A stretch of 64,000 bases of DNA from Bacteroides sp. (GCA_021202275.1 JAJQDI010000010.1:248001-312000); one strand, 5' to 3'. Counted from the first letter of the stretch, positions 1 to 9,413 are shown. The notes: a model not told the origin generated them from the sequence alone. Made by a program: numbers and translations.

Positions 1-193
1 GCTGATGCTTCTCTACCACCCGGGCCAGTTCATCACCATTGAGCATATCGATCACCTCACAAACATCGGCCACCTGCATAGCAGGAGCTCCTGCGTATGA
101 ATCACAAGCGATGACGTGTAGTCCTTTGCGCTGTGCCGAGATCACAAACTCTTTTCCTAATTCGCCCGAACCGAGTAAAAGTATTTTCTTCAT
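1..193 (-). CDS. purT: PurT, formate-dependent GAR transformylase (N-terminal part only)
   Basis: Formate-dependent phosphoribosylglycinamide formyltransferase of de novo purine synthesis. It uses ATP and formate to formylate GAR in the cytoplasm. The 64 visible codons begin with ATG at 193 and read [16 protein letters not shown], the Rossmann-like start of the PurT/PurK ATP-grasp group. The continuation ([13 protein letters not shown], then [10 protein letters not shown]) fits PurT better than PurK. The rest, including the ATP-grasp domain, lies outside the window. A -7 promoter element sits 36 bp upstream, next to a repeat element. PurK or another ATP-grasp enzyme is a less likely alternative. 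Confidence 0.85.
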   Translation of the reverse strand, partial: MKKILLLGSGELGKEFVISAQRKGLHVIACDSYAGAPAMQVADVCEVIDMLNGDELARVVEKHQ

Positions 194-228
194 TGTAGAG
201 AATAATATGTGTTAATAGATTGTGTGTA

Positions 229-236
229 CAAAGATA
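229..236 (-). promoter_or_regulatory. Bacteroidetes -7 element for purT
   Basis: TATCTTTG on the minus strand, 36 bp before the purT ATG, matches the Bacteroidetes consensus TAnnTTTG. No TTG is seen 19-21 bp further upstream. That position falls inside the terminal repeat of the adjacent MITE-like element. Confidence 0.5.
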
Positions 237-240
237 AAGA

Positions 241-473
241 GATTTACGATTTACTGATTTACGATTTACGATTTAAATTGCATTGGATTTTATATAAGTA
301 ATACTGTTACATGCATACAAAGAGGCAAAGGGATTTACGATCTGACGATTTAAATCGCATGGAAATATATCTATGTTACTACATACATGTAGAGACGCAT
401 AGTTGCGTCTCTACATAAGAATGATATTTAATGCATTTTAAATCGTACATCGTAAATCGGTAAATCGTAAATC
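241..473. repeat. MITE-like element with 43-bp terminal inverted repeats
   Basis: The ends 241-283 and 431-473 are inverted copies (40 of 43 bases match). Each is built from GATTTACGATTTAC-type units and finishes in TTTAAA(A/T)TGCAT. A third, shorter unit lies at 332-360. The centre holds a 12-bp perfect hairpin (387-398 with 405-416, loop ATAGTT) of the GTAGAGACGC type that recurs at 54853 and, degenerate, at 60345. No open reading frame is present. The right end stops 4 bp from the DUF4301 stop codon, so the hairpin may also end that transcript. Related elements lie at 5051, 7976, 43349, 47810 and 54751. Confidence 0.75.
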
Positions 474-476
474 CCT

Positions 477-1994
477 TCATTGGTGTTGTTCCCGCAACAG
501 ATCGTTCACCGTTTTCACCGGATTGAAGGTAGAGAGAGGGACTTCTACGAAAACAGTGTTCCAATCGCTCATGGCACCGTTCCAGAGACCGGGAAGTTCG
601 AGTGCTTTGAGTTCCTTACCGTTTTTGGATTTACAGGAGATAAACCCGGTGGCTTTATCTACATAGTTGACCAGATCAAATTTATGACCTTTGTAGCTTC
701 GTACGGCACAAACAAGGTCTACGGGATTGAAGTGGGTACCCTTTTCAAACATCTCTTTCTTTACCGGATCGTCCATATCGATCTGGGAACTTTCCAGGAT
801 CTGCAACGAAATGGTTCCGTCGGGATTATAAGCCAGGAAGGGACCTCCCCCCGGTTCACCCACGTTCTTCACCATACCACAGACGCGCATGGGACGGTTG
901 AGTTTCTTTTTCAGATAGAGCACCAGCTCGGAATCTTCCAGATCCTTTGTTGCGGGATTTTTGCAGAACAGTTTTTTCTGAACAAACTGCAACACTTCCA
1001 TGATCTGGTCGTGTGTATACTGTCCGCTATCAAGCAGTTCGAGATATTCAAACGCTTTCTTCTGGAGGCTGACGAGCACGCCGGCAATGAGTTTTTTATA
1101 AAGCACGGTATCCGGTTTGAGGCGGTCGGGCACTACATTGTCTATGTTCTTTATAAAGATGACATCTGCATCCAGGTCGTTCAGGTTCTCGATGAGTGCG
1201 CCATGCCCGCCGGGACGGAACAGGATCTTTCCGTTTTCCCGGAAAGGCTGGTTGTCCATATCCGCCGCCACAGTGTCGGTACTGGGTTTCTGTTCGGAGA
1301 AAGTAACGTTGTAGTCTACTCCGTATTTCGCGGCAAACTGTCCGGCCTTTTCTTCCACCAATGCTTTGAACAGCATCCGGTGTTCGGGAGATACGGTAAA
1401 ATGGACATTGACCTTACCCCTGCTGCCTGCGGCATACAAAGCGCCTTCTACCAGATGTTCTTCCAGCGGAGTACGTGCGCCCTCCGGATAAGCATGGAAT
1501 TTGAGCAATCCCTTAGGCAAAGCGCCGTAGTTGAGCCCGGCCTCTTTGAGCAACATTTCTACTACCGTCTTGTAGCTGCTCTCCGCGATAAGAGCGGGAA
1601 TGTCTTTACCTGTGGTCTTCAGACAAGCGGCATTGAGATCGTCATAAAAAGCAAAACGACTGATCTGATCAAAGAAGGTCTGTTCAAACGCGGTAGTGGG
1701 GGTATCATACCCGGCTGCCAGGAACTCAAAAAGATCTTTGAACATGCGACTGGCGGCTCCGGAAGCCGGTACAAACTTGACAATAACTTTATCGCCGCTG
1801 ATATACTCTTCCCAGGCTTTGAGATATGACTGCTGTTCATCTGCTCCGGGAGCCAGAATCCCCTTCTGTAAGGAAGCCGCACTATCAAGTCGGAGAAAGG
1901 GAAAACCATTGCGGAAACAGGAGAGTTGTTCTTCAATCTGTGCTTCGGATATGCCTTTTTTCTCCAGCAATTCCTTGTCTTGTGATGTGATCAT
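477..1994 (-). CDS. DUF4301 family protein
   Basis: A 505-residue soluble protein without a signal peptide. It matches the Bacteroidetes family DUF4301, and its length is normal for the family. No biochemical role is established. Visible landmarks are a PASGAASRMFKDL segment near residue 75 and a GGHGALIENLNDLDADVIF block near 265 followed by KNIDNVVPD. The last two resemble the sugar-nucleotide pyrophosphorylase pattern, so a nucleotidyltransferase-like fold is possible (inference only). The ATG at 1994 is chosen because it lies about 35 bp downstream of a good -7 element. The gene is monocistronic, with relA divergent upstream and a repeat element directly behind its stop. A 449-codon antisense frame overlaps it and is judged a shadow. 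Confidence 0.85.
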   Translation of the reverse strand: MITSQDKELLEKKGISEAQIEEQLSCFRNGFPFLRLDSAASLQKGILAPGADEQQSYLKAWEEYISGDKVIVKFVPASGAASRMFKDLFEFLAAGYDTPTTAFEQTFFDQISRFAFYDDLNAACLKTTGKDIPALIAESSYKTVVEMLLKEAGLNYGALPKGLLKFHAYPEGARTPLEEHLVEGALYAAGSRGKVNVHFTVSPEHRMLFKALVEEKAGQFAAKYGVDYNVTFSEQKPSTDTVAADMDNQPFRENGKILFRPGGHGALIENLNDLDADVIFIKNIDNVVPDRLKPDTVLYKKLIAGVLVSLQKKAFEYLELLDSGQYTHDQIMEVLQFVQKKLFCKNPATKDLEDSELVLYLKKKLNRPMRVCGMVKNVGEPGGGPFLAYNPDGTISLQILESSQIDMDDPVKKEMFEKGTHFNPVDLVCAVRSYKGHKFDLVNYVDKATGFISCKSKNGKELKALELPGLWNGAMSDWNTVFVEVPLSTFNPVKTVNDLLREQHQ

Positions 1995-2387
1995 ATTATC
2001 GATTTTTAAGAATTACAAAGTTTGATGTCCAAAAATACAAAATGTTATTTAGTTTTTACGGAAAACCCGGTAAAAAAAACTATTTTTACCCTCGAATTAA
2101 GAGGGAAAAACAAAATTATTTACGCTCAGACGATTTACCATGTAGGATGGATGTTACAAAAAAATGTCCGTCAAAAAAATAAAGAGATAAATCGTATTCC
2201 TTTGTAAAAAGAGAATAGAACGGAAATAAAAGGTTGTCCTGCCTGTATCTTATCAAAGCCAACTTTTGGCAAAATGCGTAGAAAGAACAGGATAAATTTA
2301 TTCAGCCATTGGGGCATACGGACGCATCTGCGAACCGTTTTTATACAATCAGGCAGCAGTTTCATTATATCTACAAATTCAGAGAAA
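1995..2387. other. Divergent intergenic region DUF4301/relA
   Basis: 393 bp, AT-rich, holding the DUF4301 promoter. A 61-codon plus-strand frame (2022-2207) and an upstream extension of the relA frame to 2274 exist, but neither shows protein-like character. No clear consensus promoter was found for relA. Confidence 0.5.
2030..2037 (-). promoter_or_regulatory. -7 element for the DUF4301 gene
   Basis: TATTTTTG on the minus strand fits TAnnTTTG and lies 35 bp before the ATG at 1994. No TTG is present at the usual upstream distance. Confidence 0.4.
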
Positions 2388-4610
2388 ATGACAATAGAGG
2401 ATATTTCATTTTTCACAAAAAAAGAGAAAGAGCAACTTATCTCCCTATACAGGCAGTTACTTGTTTCGGCCGGAGACAGTATCGCTCGCAAAGAGGTACT
2501 CAATCTGAAACACAACCTGGTCAAAGCCGCCCGTGCCCATCATCTGCAGAGAAATAATTTTGGAATGAATCCGGTGATCCGGGATCTGCAGACGGCAGTG
2601 ATCGTGGCGGAAGAGATGGGTATGAAAGGAAACTGTCTGGTCGGCATCATGCTGCACGAGATCGTGAAGACAAACACGATGACCATTGAGGAGGTAAAGA
2701 CCGAATTCGGAGAGGATGTAGCCGTTATTATCCGGGGTCTGGTAAAGACCAATGAGTTGTACGACAAAAGTCCGGCGATCGAGTCGGAGAACTTCCGCAA
2801 CCTGTTGATCTCTTTCGCAGAAGATATGCGTGTGATCCTGATCCGGATCGCCGACCGCGTCAATATCATGCGTCAGATCAAGGATTCACCGAACGAAGAA
2901 GACCGGCTGAAAGTTGCCATAGAAGCCGCATACCTCTATGCGCCGCTGGCACATAAACTGGGGCTCTATAAGCTGAAATCGGAACTGGAAGACCTTTCAT
3001 TGAAATATACCCAGAAGGAGACCTATTATTTTCTGAAAGACAAACTGAGTGAGACAAAAGCATCACGCGATCTTTACATCGCTACTTTCATCGAACCCAT
3101 TGAAAGGAAGCTACGTGAAGCCGGCCTCCTTTTCGATATCAAAGGGCGTACCAAGTCTATCCACTCGATCTGGAACAAGATCAAGAAGCAAAAGACGAGT
3201 TTCGAACATATATACGACCTGTTTGCCATCCGTATCATCCTGGACTCCGATCCGGAAAAAGAGAAGCAGGAGTGCTGGCAGGTCTATTCGATCATCACGG
3301 ATATGTATCAGCCCAACCCGAAACGATTGCGGGACTGGCTCTCTATCCCCAAAAGCAATGGTTATGAGTCGTTGCACGCCACTGTGATGGGACCGGAAGG
3401 CAGATGGGTGGAAGTACAGATCCGTACGCGCCGGATGGATGAGATTGCCGAAAGAGGACTGGCGGCACACTGGCGTTACAAAGGAGTGAAAGGTGAAAGC
3501 GGGTTGGACGACTGGCTGAACTCGGTGCGTGAAGCCCTTGAGCATGCAGACAGCGATTCTCTGCAGGTGATGGATCAGTTCAAGATGGACCTGTACGAAG
3601 ACGAGGTCTTTATGTTCACTCCCAAGGGAGATCTGTTCAAGCTGGCCAAAGGAGCGACGGTACTCGATTTCGCTTTTCATATCCACAGCAACCTGGGTTG
3701 TCGTTGTACCGGTGCCCGGGTGAACGGAAAGAACGTACAGCTCCGGCAGAAGCTCAACAGCGGAGACCAGGTGGAGATCATGACCTCCAACACGCAGACC
3801 CCCAAGCAAGACTGGCTCCAGATCGTGACCACTTCGCGGGCGCGTACGAAAATACGTCAGGCTCTGAAGGAGATGGCCACCAGATATCACGACTTTGCCA
3901 AGGAAATGCTGGAACGTAAATTCCGCAACCGCAAACTGGAGTATGACGAAGGAGTGATGATGCGCACCATCAAACGGATGGGCTACAAGACTGTGTCCGA
4001 ATTCTATCAGGCCATAGCAGATGACGTACTGGATGTGAACCAGGTGATAGATAAATACCTGGAACAGCAGAAAAGGGAAAATGAACACAACGAGGAGATC
4101 CCTTACCGCAGCGCGGAAAAGTACAATCTTCAGTCCGAACTGGACGAAGTGACCCAGAAAGAGGATGTACTTGTAATTAATGAGAACCTGAAAGGACTGG
4201 AGTTTAAATTAGCCAAATGTTGCAATCCTATCTACGGAGACGAGATCTTCGGATTTACTACCGTCATGGGAGGCATCAAGATACACCGGAAAAACTGTCC
4301 GAACGCACCGCAGATGGAAGAACGCTTCCCTTACCGGATCGTGAAAGCACGCTGGGCGGGAAAATCCAAAGGTACGAATTATCCCATTACTTTGCGTGTT
4401 GTGGGACAAGACGACATAGGTATCGTAACCAATATTACCTCTATCATTTCCAAAGAGAATGACATCACGTTACGTTCCATCGGGATCGATTCAAACGACG
4501 GATTGTTCTCGGGTATGCTGACGATCATGGTCGGAGATACAGGACGCCTGGAAGCGCTCATCAAGAAGCTACGCACAGTGAAGGGGGTGAAACAGGTGAA
4601 CAGGAACTGA
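2388..4610 (+). CDS. relA: RelA/SpoT family (p)ppGpp synthetase with degenerate hydrolase domain
   Basis: Long RSH alarmone enzyme of 740 residues from the ATG at 2388. The open frame begins at 2274, but its first 38 codons do not look like RSH sequence. Domain order: HD-type hydrolase region (about 40-190), synthetase (about 250-370, with GRTKSIHSIW, DLFAIRIIL, SNGYESLH and VEVQIRT), TGS (about 405-467, DEVFMFTPKGD), a zinc-finger/CC region with KCCNPIYGDEI and a C-terminal ACT domain. The hydrolase signature HDxxED reads HEIVKTN (H90, E91, K94, T95), and the later DRxHN segment reads DRVNI. ppGpp hydrolysis is therefore predicted lost while the synthetase looks intact, giving a RelA-like rather than bifunctional SpoT-like enzyme. 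dgkA follows after 78 bp. A second, bifunctional RSH would be expected elsewhere in the genome. Confidence 0.93.
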   Translation: MTIEDISFFTKKEKEQLISLYRQLLVSAGDSIARKEVLNLKHNLVKAARAHHLQRNNFGMNPVIRDLQTAVIVAEEMGMKGNCLVGIMLHEIVKTNTMTIEEVKTEFGEDVAVIIRGLVKTNELYDKSPAIESENFRNLLISFAEDMRVILIRIADRVNIMRQIKDSPNEEDRLKVAIEAAYLYAPLAHKLGLYKLKSELEDLSLKYTQKETYYFLKDKLSETKASRDLYIATFIEPIERKLREAGLLFDIKGRTKSIHSIWNKIKKQKTSFEHIYDLFAIRIILDSDPEKEKQECWQVYSIITDMYQPNPKRLRDWLSIPKSNGYESLHATVMGPEGRWVEVQIRTRRMDEIAERGLAAHWRYKGVKGESGLDDWLNSVREALEHADSDSLQVMDQFKMDLYEDEVFMFTPKGDLFKLAKGATVLDFAFHIHSNLGCRCTGARVNGKNVQLRQKLNSGDQVEIMTSNTQTPKQDWLQIVTTSRARTKIRQALKEMATRYHDFAKEMLERKFRNRKLEYDEGVMMRTIKRMGYKTVSEFYQAIADDVLDVNQVIDKYLEQQKRENEHNEEIPYRSAEKYNLQSELDEVTQKEDVLVINENLKGLEFKLAKCCNPIYGDEIFGFTTVMGGIKIHRKNCPNAPQMEERFPYRIVKARWAGKSKGTNYPITLRVVGQDDIGIVTNITSIISKENDITLRSIGIDSNDGLFSGMLTIMVGDTGRLEALIKKLRTVKGVKQVNRN

Positions 4611-4688
4611 TGGTCAGTGATCTGTACTTTGCGAAGAAAAGGCCAGGATGCCACAAAGAAATATATACATACTCAGAAGATATCCGAT

Positions 4689-5051
4689 ATGGAAAAATTC
4701 AGTCTGAACAAACGTCTGAAAAGTTTCACATACGCCTGTAAAGGGATATGTTGCCTGATCAGGAACGAACACAATGCCTGGATACATTGTGCAGCAGTGG
4801 TTGCAGTAGTGACTGCCGGATGGTTCTTCGGCATCAGCCGGGGCGAATGGATAGCCGTGGTATTGTGTTGTGGTATGGTGCTTGCGGCAGAAGCAGTGAA
4901 TACCGCCATTGAAGTACTGGTGGATCTGGTATCCCCTCAACCCCACCCCCTCGCAGGCAAAGCAAAAGATGTGGCGGCAGGGGCTGTTCTGATCACTGCC
5001 ATAACCGCGGCAATTGTAGGTTGCATCGTTTTTCTGCCTTACATCATTTGA
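4689..5051 (+). CDS. dgkA: Diacylglycerol kinase, DgkA type
   Basis: Small integral membrane kinase of 120 residues that phosphorylates diacylglycerol (or undecaprenol in some relatives) to recycle lipid. The family signature is clear: AAEAVNTAIEVLVDLVSP near residue 60-77 with its two glutamates, then HPLAGKAKDVAAGAV. Three transmembrane segments are seen. The frame is open from 4617, but the start at ATG 4689 gives the family's usual length (E. coli 122) and N-terminus. It lies 78 bp after relA in the same direction and may be cotranscribed with it. Confidence 0.93.
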   Translation: MEKFSLNKRLKSFTYACKGICCLIRNEHNAWIHCAAVVAVVTAGWFFGISRGEWIAVVLCCGMVLAAEAVNTAIEVLVDLVSPQPHPLAGKAKDVAAGAVLITAITAAIVGCIVFLPYII

Positions 5052-5396
5052 TTTACGATTTACGGTGTACGATGTACGATTTAAATGCAATTCATTGGAT
5101 CGTAAGGAATAGCGGAAAATCACAGGTATTCGCAGCACACTCGGGACAAACGTTGAGGCGCCTTTGGTCTCGCTGCGTAACCAGATTGAAGATGTAAGCC
5201 GACAACAGAACAAGATCTGTCTGAGCGAAGCGAGTTTTTCCTGCGAAAAAAACGTAATTCAAACGGAGTATTAACGAAGAAACGTAAATCTTACTTTATG
5301 CGATGTATTTTCAATCGTAAATCGTCAACGTTCATTAATGTTAATATTCAAATAAGAGGTCATGACCGAAGGGAGTAAATCGTAAATCCTCTTGCT
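5051..5396. repeat. Composite intergenic repeat region upstream of GH95
   Basis: Begins with TTTACGATT units (5051-5085) and ends with TAAATCGTAAATCC (5375-5390). Two modules are shared with other places. 5195-5324 resembles 47810-47943; both contain GATCTGTCTGAGCG and ATGCGATGTATTTTCAATCG. 5338-5387 is an inverted copy of 7976-8025 (43 of 50 bases, no gaps). No convincing coding sequence is present. A 199-codon minus-strand frame (4614-5213) antisense to dgkA runs into it and is rejected. Confidence 0.7.
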
Positions 5397-5464
5397 TCGT
5401 TTCTTTGGTGGCCCCAAGAAATGAAGAGAAAAAAGATAAACTGAAAAACATATTATACCATACC

Positions 5465-7966
5465 ATGAAAACACTTTTTGAAAAATGTACGTATCTGATA
5501 AGTAGCGCATATATAGCAGGGTGTCTGGTAAGCTGTGCTTTGCCAACCTCATCTTCAGACCAGGCTGCCCAACACGACCTGATCTGGTTTGATGAGCCCG
5601 CCGCACAATGGGAAGAGACTCTCCCTGTGGGAAATGGCAGACTGGGTATGATGCCCGACGGAGGGATCACACAGGAAAAAATCGTTCTCAACGACATCAG
5701 TATGTGGAGCGGGTCGGTTGCCAACTACAACAATCCGGAAGCGGCGCGCTATCTGCCACGCATCCGTCAGTTGCTCTTCGAAGGGCGTAATGTAGAAGCG
5801 CAGGAGGTGATGTACCGGCGCTTTGTACCGGTGAAACCGGAAAAAGGAGGTACCTATGGCAATTATCAGATGCTGGCCGATCTGGATATCCGCTACAGAT
5901 ACGCCGGAGAGACCCCCTCCGAAGAAGATTATTTTCGCTACTTAGATCTGAAAAGCGGCCTGGCCGGAACTCTTTTCAAAGGGAAAAACACTCATTATAT
6001 ACGTCGCTATTTTGTGTCCCGTGACCGCGACGTGATGGTGGTGCACCTCACCACGAAAAACAGCAAGCGTGACAAAGCCATCTCTTTCCAGGCTACCCTC
6101 AACCGTCCGGAGCGTGCTCAGATCTCTACGGAAGGAAATATGCTGGTGATCGAAGGTATACTGGATAGTGGCAAAGAGGGACAAGACGGCGTAGCCTATA
6201 CCTGCCGGATGCAGGTGGTGACCACCGGCGGTACTTCCTCTGTAAGTCCCGAAGGCATAGAAGTACAGAATACGGAAGAGGCCACCCTGATACTGTCTGC
6301 AGCTACGGATTTTTTCTATCCTGAAAATTACCGCGAACAGGCCACCCACCTTCTTAAAGAGGCACTTGCTATTCCTTATCAGCAACTGGAAGAAGAATAT
6401 ACAGAGAATTACCGCCGTTTGTACAGCCGGGCTTCACTGTCCATTACAGCAGAAACCAGACCGGAAGGAAAAGCTCCCTGGGAACTGCCTACCGACCAAC
6501 GTATCCTGCGGTTCCGGCAGGAAGAAGATCCTGCTCTGGCGGCCTTGTATTACAACTACGGACGTTACCTATTGATCAGCACTACCCGTCCGGGCTCTCT
6601 TCCTCCCAACTTGCAAGGTCTCTGGGCCAATGCATGCGGGACTCCGTGGAATGGAGATTACCACCTGAATATCAACGTACAGATGAATCACTGGCCGGTA
6701 GAACCGGGTAATCTGTCCGAACTGCATCTGCCTCTGACAGAGCTGACCCGGGGACTTGTAGAAAACGGTGAAAAGACAGCAAAGGCTTTTTACGGCGCGG
6801 ATGCCAAAGGTTGGGTGGCACATATGATGACAAATGTATGGAACTTCACGGCTCCCGGCGAACATCCGTCGTGGGGAGCAACAAATACCGGAGGGGCCTG
6901 GCTATGCGCGCATTTGTGGGAACACTACCTGTATACAGGTGATCCGGATTATCTGCGTGAAGTATATCCGGTACTGAAAGGTGCCGCCGCATTTTTCCAC
7001 TCTACCATGGTAGAGGAGCCGACCCATGGCTGGCTGGTAACTGCCCCCTCTTCTTCTCCGGAAAATTTGTTCTATATAGGGAACGACCCAACACCGGTGA
7101 GTGTATGTATGGGTCCTACGATGGATATCCAGCTGGTACGGGAACTGTATACGAATGTGATAGAGGCTTCGAAGATATTAGGTGTAGACACGGATTTCCG
7201 TGATGAACTGGCCCAGGCATGCGAGAAACTTCCTCCCCATCAGATCAGTAAAGAAGGATACCTGATGGAATGGCTGGAAGATTACAAAGAGGAAGATATC
7301 CACCACCGCCATGTATCGCATCTGTACGGACTGCATCCGGGCAATCAGATCACTCTGACCCGCACACCGGAGCTGGCCGAAGCCTGCCGCCGGACACTGG
7401 AACGCCGGGGAGATGGCGGTACGGGGTGGAGCCGTGCCTGGAAGATCAATTTCTGGGCCCGCCTGGGAGATGGCAACCGGGCTTATAAACTTTTCCGTAA
7501 TCTGATGGAACCGGCATATACCCCGGAACATCCGCACCGGCATGGAAGCGGTACGTTCCCCAACCTGTTTTGCTCACACCCTCCTTTCCAGATGGATGGT
7601 AACTGGGGAGGTACTGCAGGTATCAGTGAGATGTTGTTGCAAAGTCACGACGGATTTATCGACTTTCTTCCCGCTTTACCGGATGCATGGCCTCAGGGAG
7701 AACTCAAAGGATTCCGGGTACGCGGAGGAGCTACCGTAGACCTCACCTGGAAAAAGGGCCAAGCCGTAGCGGCGACCATAGAGGCACCTGTACTCAAAGA
7801 CCGCCAGACAGCAGAGTTGACGATCAAAATGCCTCGGGGCGCTTCTAAAGTAACCATCAAACGGCAGGGAAAAAAGAGTGAGCCATCTGCTGAGGCTTAT
7901 ACACAGATAGTCTTCGCACCGGGAGAACAGATCGACCTCACCTTTCACTATGAGAAAGGAGATTGA
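5465..7966 (+). CDS. GH95 alpha-L-fucosidase, lipoprotein
   Basis: Glycoside hydrolase family 95, an inverting fucosidase that removes alpha-1,2-L-fucose (some members act on L-galactose) from host or plant glycans. 833 residues from ATG 5465; the 20 codons before it are dropped because the signal peptide starts here. The lipobox LVSC around residue 26 points to a surface or periplasmic lipoprotein. Family landmarks are the N-terminal sandwich start [19 protein letters not shown] and the (alpha/alpha)6 barrel residues [10 protein letters not shown] (about 401-410), PSSSPEN (about E534) and [10 protein letters not shown] (about D711). These correspond to the N/N/E/D set known from BbAfcA. It stands alone between inverted repeats (5338-5387 and 7976-8025), with a convergent MFS gene behind. 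Confidence 0.95.
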   Translation: MKTLFEKCTYLISSAYIAGCLVSCALPTSSSDQAAQHDLIWFDEPAAQWEETLPVGNGRLGMMPDGGITQEKIVLNDISMWSGSVANYNNPEAARYLPRIRQLLFEGRNVEAQEVMYRRFVPVKPEKGGTYGNYQMLADLDIRYRYAGETPSEEDYFRYLDLKSGLAGTLFKGKNTHYIRRYFVSRDRDVMVVHLTTKNSKRDKAISFQATLNRPERAQISTEGNMLVIEGILDSGKEGQDGVAYTCRMQVVTTGGTSSVSPEGIEVQNTEEATLILSAATDFFYPENYREQATHLLKEALAIPYQQLEEEYTENYRRLYSRASLSITAETRPEGKAPWELPTDQRILRFRQEEDPALAALYYNYGRYLLISTTRPGSLPPNLQGLWANACGTPWNGDYHLNINVQMNHWPVEPGNLSELHLPLTELTRGLVENGEKTAKAFYGADAKGWVAHMMTNVWNFTAPGEHPSWGATNTGGAWLCAHLWEHYLYTGDPDYLREVYPVLKGAAAFFHSTMVEEPTHGWLVTAPSSSPENLFYIGNDPTPVSVCMGPTMDIQLVRELYTNVIEASKILGVDTDFRDELAQACEKLPPHQISKEGYLMEWLEDYKEEDIHHRHVSHLYGLHPGNQITLTRTPELAEACRRTLERRGDGGTGWSRAWKINFWARLGDGNRAYKLFRNLMEPAYTPEHPHRHGSGTFPNLFCSHPPFQMDGNWGGTAGISEMLLQSHDGFIDFLPALPDAWPQGELKGFRVRGGATVDLTWKKGQAVAATIEAPVLKDRQTAELTIKMPRGASKVTIKRQGKKSEPSAEAYTQIVFAPGEQIDLTFHYEKGD

Positions 7967-7975
7967 TCGATAGTC

Positions 7976-8164
7976 ATTTACGATTTATGCCCTTCGGCTA
8001 TAACCTCTTATCTGATTATTAACATCCAGATAAGTTGACGATTTACTATGTACAATCCGATGTAATTTCAATTACAAATAGTAATTAGCTTCGCTGACCG
8101 CCTGGTTGGCTACGCCGATCTCCGATTGACTTCGTCGACCGTTGGTTGATCTAATCGTAAATGA
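7976..8164. repeat. Intergenic repeat element between GH95 and the MFS gene
   Basis: Ends in CATTTACGATT on both sides in inverted orientation. The left 50 bp (7976-8025) are an inverted copy of 5338-5387. Inside is a CTTATCTG/CAGATAAG hairpin (8007-8034). At 8096-8150 on the minus strand lies a module containing CGTAGCCAACCAGGCGGTCA, which recurs at 54751-54800 and, more weakly, at 31330-31359. The element fills the gap between two convergent genes. Confidence 0.7.
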
Positions 8165-8174
8165 ATCCATCTTT

Positions 8175-9353
8175 TTATCTGACTTTCTTCCTCTTATAAT
8201 AAGGATAGGTGATCGCCATAAAAAACAGAAGAGCCAGTAGCGCGGAGAGGAGAGCCGCCTGAAAAGCGACCTGTGGCGTCAGATAGACAGTGAAATAACA
8301 GGTAATGAGTATACCCAGTGAGATACCCAGTTTCCATGCCAGTAGATGAGTAGTATTGGCCGTACCCCGCTGACAGTGATCGGACAAACGAATAAAAAGC
8401 AGAAGGAACTGCGGAGTAGTCAGTCCGATCCCGAGACCGATCAAAAGAGCTGCGGCAACCGCTCCGAGGGTACGATCCGGATCGATCAGTATGGTCAGTC
8501 CGACCACGATCAGCAACAATCCGCATACGATCTGCAACCAGGTCTTTTCACCCCGGAACAAAAGACGCGCCAGCATCACCGACAACAAAAACCCAAACCC
8601 GACAAAGAGAAAGAAAGGAATCGGTACATACCAGAGAGAAATATGGGTATAGGACTGAGGTACGGCAGGGATCAGGATCCCCGGTACTACAGCGATCAAT
8701 ACCAGATTGATCACAGGCACCCATCCCTGAGGAAGGATAAAACGGTCGCGGCTGCAAACTTTCACTCCGATAGGAGCTCGGAAAGGTACGTGCACCCCCA
8801 TCAGACAAATTACCCCCAGAACACCTGTCGCTACAGAAGAATATATGATCGTCTCCAATCCTTGTATCTGATCCAGGATCAATCCCACGGAAATACCCAG
8901 GATCATGCCCAGCCGCGCGATCCAGGCAAATGCCATATTGGCCGCGCTACGACTATTGGAAGCAGAGATATCAATAGCCAACGTAATGATCATAGTGGCC
9001 ACTACACCCAGCATAACGCCCTGCGATAAAGCAAGTAACAGGAATTCTCCGAAACCAGCTACAAACATATATCCTACGGTGCCTACCCCCAACAGAGCAA
9101 AAGAGAGAAGTGCCAGCGATTTACGCTTATAAGTATCTATCAGGTAGTTGTAGAAAGGTCCTGCGAAACACATACCCAGCGTGAAGAAGAGGAATACACT
9201 TCCTGTCCGATAGATCGGAAGTCCCAGCCGGCTCCCCATAACTACCGGCAACACAGGCAGCAGCATATAGAGAGAGACAAAAAGAAACAAATTGCCCAGA
9301 GAAAGCCGTACAAAGGAGGGAGTCCACAAGCCCGGCATCCTGTCTGATTCCAT
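8175..9353 (-). CDS. Major facilitator superfamily transporter
   Basis: 392-residue integral membrane protein with about 12 predicted transmembrane helices, matching MFS length and layout. The loop between helices 2 and 3 reads FYNYLIDTYKRKSLAL, the position of the MFS GxxxDRxGRR signature in weakened form. The substrate cannot be told from the sequence; Bacteroidetes relatives are usually listed as putative arabinose-efflux-like or drug permeases. It is convergent with GH95 and followed on the same strand by panB, which lies upstream of it with a 60-bp gap, so the two could share a transcript. Confidence 0.85.
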   Translation of the reverse strand: MESDRMPGLWTPSFVRLSLGNLFLFVSLYMLLPVLPVVMGSRLGLPIYRTGSVFLFFTLGMCFAGPFYNYLIDTYKRKSLALLSFALLGVGTVGYMFVAGFGEFLLLALSQGVMLGVVATMIITLAIDISASNSRSAANMAFAWIARLGMILGISVGLILDQIQGLETIIYSSVATGVLGVICLMGVHVPFRAPIGVKVCSRDRFILPQGWVPVINLVLIAVVPGILIPAVPQSYTHISLWYVPIPFFLFVGFGFLLSVMLARLLFRGEKTWLQIVCGLLLIVVGLTILIDPDRTLGAVAAALLIGLGIGLTTPQFLLLFIRLSDHCQRGTANTTHLLAWKLGISLGILITCYFTVYLTPQVAFQAALLSALLALLFFMAITYPYYKRKKVR

Positions 9354-9413
9354 AAATATATTAAATAAGTTACTTCCTGAAAACGTTTATATATCTATCT
9401 GATGAATACCGGA

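Noticed and set aside
480..1829. 449-codon plus-strand frame opposite DUF4301
   Set aside because: It is the exact antisense of a recognised family, lacks protein-like motifs and has no promoter.
2022..2207. 61-codon gene upstream of relA
   Set aside because: It overlaps the DUF4301 promoter, is AT-rich and has no recognisable features.
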